Positions 4,474 through 5,747 of a stretch of 5,747 nt of DNA are shown piece by piece (the stretch's first letter is position 1; each line of letters begins with the position of its first letter). The notes beneath the pieces were generated by a model. The model was not told where the DNA came from, did not search any database, and saw only the letters and a list, made by a program, of their open reading frames with translations. A program made the position numbers and the translations under genes. Source of the DNA: Actinomycetota bacterium (GTDB lineage Bacteria; Actinomycetota; Thermoleophilia; Gaiellales; Gaiellaceae); the NCBI GenBank assembly GCA_013817555.1, contig JACDCN010000148.1, positions 1 to 5,747 on the forward strand, given 5' to 3'.

Positions 4474-5237
4474 ACGCCCGTCCCCAGGTAGGCGTCGACG
4501 ACCTTCGGGTCCACCCTGACCTCGGCCGGCGTCCCCTCGGCGATGACGGCGCCGTTCGACATCACGACGACGCGGTCGCTCGCACGCATGACAACGTCGA
4601 GGTCGTGCTCGACGAGGAGGACGGTGAGCCCGAGCTCGTCGCGCAGCGCGACGATGTGCTCGAGCAGCTGCACGCGGAGCGTCGGGTTCACGCCCGCCAT
4701 CGGCTCGTCGAGGAGCACGAGCCGCGGGCCGGCCATGAGCGCGCGCGCGACGTCGAGCAGCTTCCGCTGTCCGCCGGAGAGCGTGCCGGCGAGATCGTCC
4801 GCGTGCCGTTCGAGGCGCACGAGGGCGAGCAGCTCCTTCGCGCGCTCGCGGGACTCGAGCTCCCGGCGCAGGACGGCGCCCCGCGAGACGACGTTGCGAA
4901 GGAGCTGCTCGCCCGGCTGGCGCGGCGCCGCGAGCAGGAGGTTGTCGAGCACGGTCAGGCGCGTGAGCGCCCGGGCGGTCTGAAACGTCCGCACGAGCCC
5001 CGCCTGCGCGATCCGGTGCGCCGGTTTCCGCTCGATCCGCCGCCCCTCGAAAACCACGCGCCCGGCGTCCGGGCGGAGGAAGCCCGAGACGACGTTGAAG
5101 AGGGTCGACTTCCCCGCTCCGTTCGGGCCGATGAGCGATGTGATCGACCCCTCGGCGACGTCGAGCGAGGCTCCGTCGACCGCCCGCACGCCGCCGAAGC
5201 TGCGGACGACATGGCGCACCTCGAGGATCGCGCTCAC
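4470..5237 (-). CDS. livG: Branched-chain amino acid ABC transporter ATP-binding protein LivG
   Basis: Role: second cytoplasmic ATPase of the liv-type importer, pairing with LivF beneath the LivH/LivM membrane pair. Seen: 255 aa, the usual length. LEVRHVVRSFGGVRAVDGASL opening, Walker A GPNGAGKS at 37-44, FNVVSGFLRPDAG, Q-loop Q86 in LVRTFQTARAL (the 'R-T-F-Q' block typical of LivG), signature LSGGQRKLLDVARAL at 153-167, Walker B LVLLDEPMAGVNP at 173-185, switch histidine H211 in LLVEHDLDVVM, and the 'NGAVIAEGTPAEVRVDPKVVDAYLG' C-terminal block that is a LivG hallmark. All catalytic motifs are intact. The GTG start at 5237 overlaps the livM stop by 4 nt (GTGA) and its own stop overlaps the livF start the same way, so the three are one translationally coupled operon. 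A promoter must lie beyond the right edge of the window. Confidence 0.95.
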   Translation of the reverse strand: MSAILEVRHVVRSFGGVRAVDGASLDVAEGSITSLIGPNGAGKSTLFNVVSGFLRPDAGRVVFEGRRIERKPAHRIAQAGLVRTFQTARALTRLTVLDNLLLAAPRQPGEQLLRNVVSRGAVLRRELESRERAKELLALVRLERHADDLAGTLSGGQRKLLDVARALMAGPRLVLLDEPMAGVNPTLRVQLLEHIVALRDELGLTVLLVEHDLDVVMRASDRVVVMSNGAVIAEGTPAEVRVDPKVVDAYLGTGV

Positions 5238-5747
5238 TCGAGCACCATCTCATCGCGCTTGCCCAGGATCCCCTGGGGCCGGAAGAAGACGAGCCCGACG
5301 ATGACGAGCCCGATCACGATCAGCCGCAGGTATGCGCGGTCGGCCGAGTCGAACCACGAGAACGGCGGGAAGTCGAAGAAGCGCGTCCCGGCGAAGATCA
5401 CCCCGAACACGAGCGCCCCGACGGGGACCGACCAGGCCCGCCCGAGCCCGCCGAGGATCACGATCATCCAGGCGAAGAAGGTGAGGAGCGGCGCGAAGTC
5501 GCCCGGGCTGAAGAACGAGAACTGCCAGGCGTAGAACAAGCCGGCGGTGCCTGCGAGCGCCGACCCGAGCGCGAGCGACTGCAGCTTGTACGCGAACACG
5601 TTCTTGCCCAGCGACCGTGCCGCGTCCTCATCCTCGCGGATCGACTTGAGCACCCTGCCCCATGGGGTTCGGATCGCCAGGTAGAGCCCGCCCGTGCACG
5701 CGAGCGCGACGGCCCAGACGATCACGAGCATCGCGACGTCCTTGGAG
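5234..5747 (-). CDS. livM: Branched-chain amino acid ABC transporter permease LivM, C-terminal part (5' end outside window)
   Basis: Role: integral-membrane subunit forming the translocation path with LivH. Seen: 170 codons up to the TGA at 5234; the frame is open to the window edge, so roughly the second half of the usual 300-350 aa protein is present. Hydrophobic helices: MLVIVWAVALACTGGLYLAI, LALGSALAGTAGLFYAW, FFAWMIVILGGLG with VGALVFGVIFAGTRFF, and YLRLIVIGLVIVGLVFF. The cytoplasmic loop TPWGRVLKSIREDEDAARSLG at about 27-47 of the visible part is the conserved coupling loop of the LivM/BPD_transp_2 family ('S-R-GRALRAIRE-E-AA-ALG'), which contacts the ATPase. The ending RPQGILGKRDEM is also typical ('F-P-GL-G'). 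An apparent ATG at 5731 is an internal methionine, not the start, since family homology would extend upstream. The stop overlaps the livG GTG. Confidence 0.93.
   Translation of the reverse strand, partial: SKDVAMLVIVWAVALACTGGLYLAIRTPWGRVLKSIREDEDAARSLGKNVFAYKLQSLALGSALAGTAGLFYAWQFSFFSPGDFAPLLTFFAWMIVILGGLGRAWSVPVGALVFGVIFAGTRFFDFPPFSWFDSADRAYLRLIVIGLVIVGLVFFRPQGILGKRDEMVLE

Noticed and set aside
3631..4491. Long plus-strand frames antisense to livF and livG (3631-4491 and 4605-5534)
   Set aside because: Arg/Ala/Glu-rich mirror translations typical of GC-rich antisense; all ABC motifs are in the minus frames.

Overview
The window reads as chromosomal DNA of a GC-rich bacterium. The codon use of the clear genes (third positions almost always G or C), frequent GTG/TTG starts, an F420/flavin luciferase-like oxidoreductase and a liv-type transporter fit an actinobacterial lineage such as a soil Thermoleophilia/Gaiellales-like organism. 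The lineage is inferred; no rRNA or other marker is present.

Layout, left to right. (1) 1-86, minus: the first 28 codons of a probable GNAT acetyltransferase cut by the window edge. (2) 87-484: about 400 bases with no convincing gene and weaker GC bias. (3) 485-1866, minus: a two-gene unit, a small conserved protein resembling the TIGR04076 family followed by a luciferase-like monooxygenase-fold oxidoreductase. Between them sits a 169-bp, centre-symmetric imperfect palindrome (1387-1555) with 20-bp terminal inverted repeats ending in CTAG. (4) 1867-2081: a divergent intergenic region with several dyads and an AT-rich island, the likely promoter region for both directions. (5) 2082-3775, plus: a branched-chain-amino-acid-type periplasmic binding protein and a RidA-fold protein coupled to it by a TTGA overlap. 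(6) 3694-5747, minus: livF, livG and the 3' part of livM, joined by two GTGA overlaps and converging on the binding protein/RidA pair, with an 82-bp tail-to-tail coding overlap.

The transporter parts make sense together: the secreted binding protein would hand a ligand to a permease including LivM, powered by LivG and LivF. The binding protein is on the opposite strand from the ATPases, so it must be expressed from its own promoter. The RidA-fold protein lacks the arginine needed for imine hydrolysis in classical RidA.

The most interesting item is the palindromic element at 1387-1555. Removing it with one CTAG copy rebuilds a TAGTG stop/start junction and puts a GAGGA Shine-Dalgarno sequence 9 nt before the GTG of the oxidoreductase. 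That suggests a small non-autonomous mobile element, or a structured RNA, that landed exactly in a translational-coupling junction.
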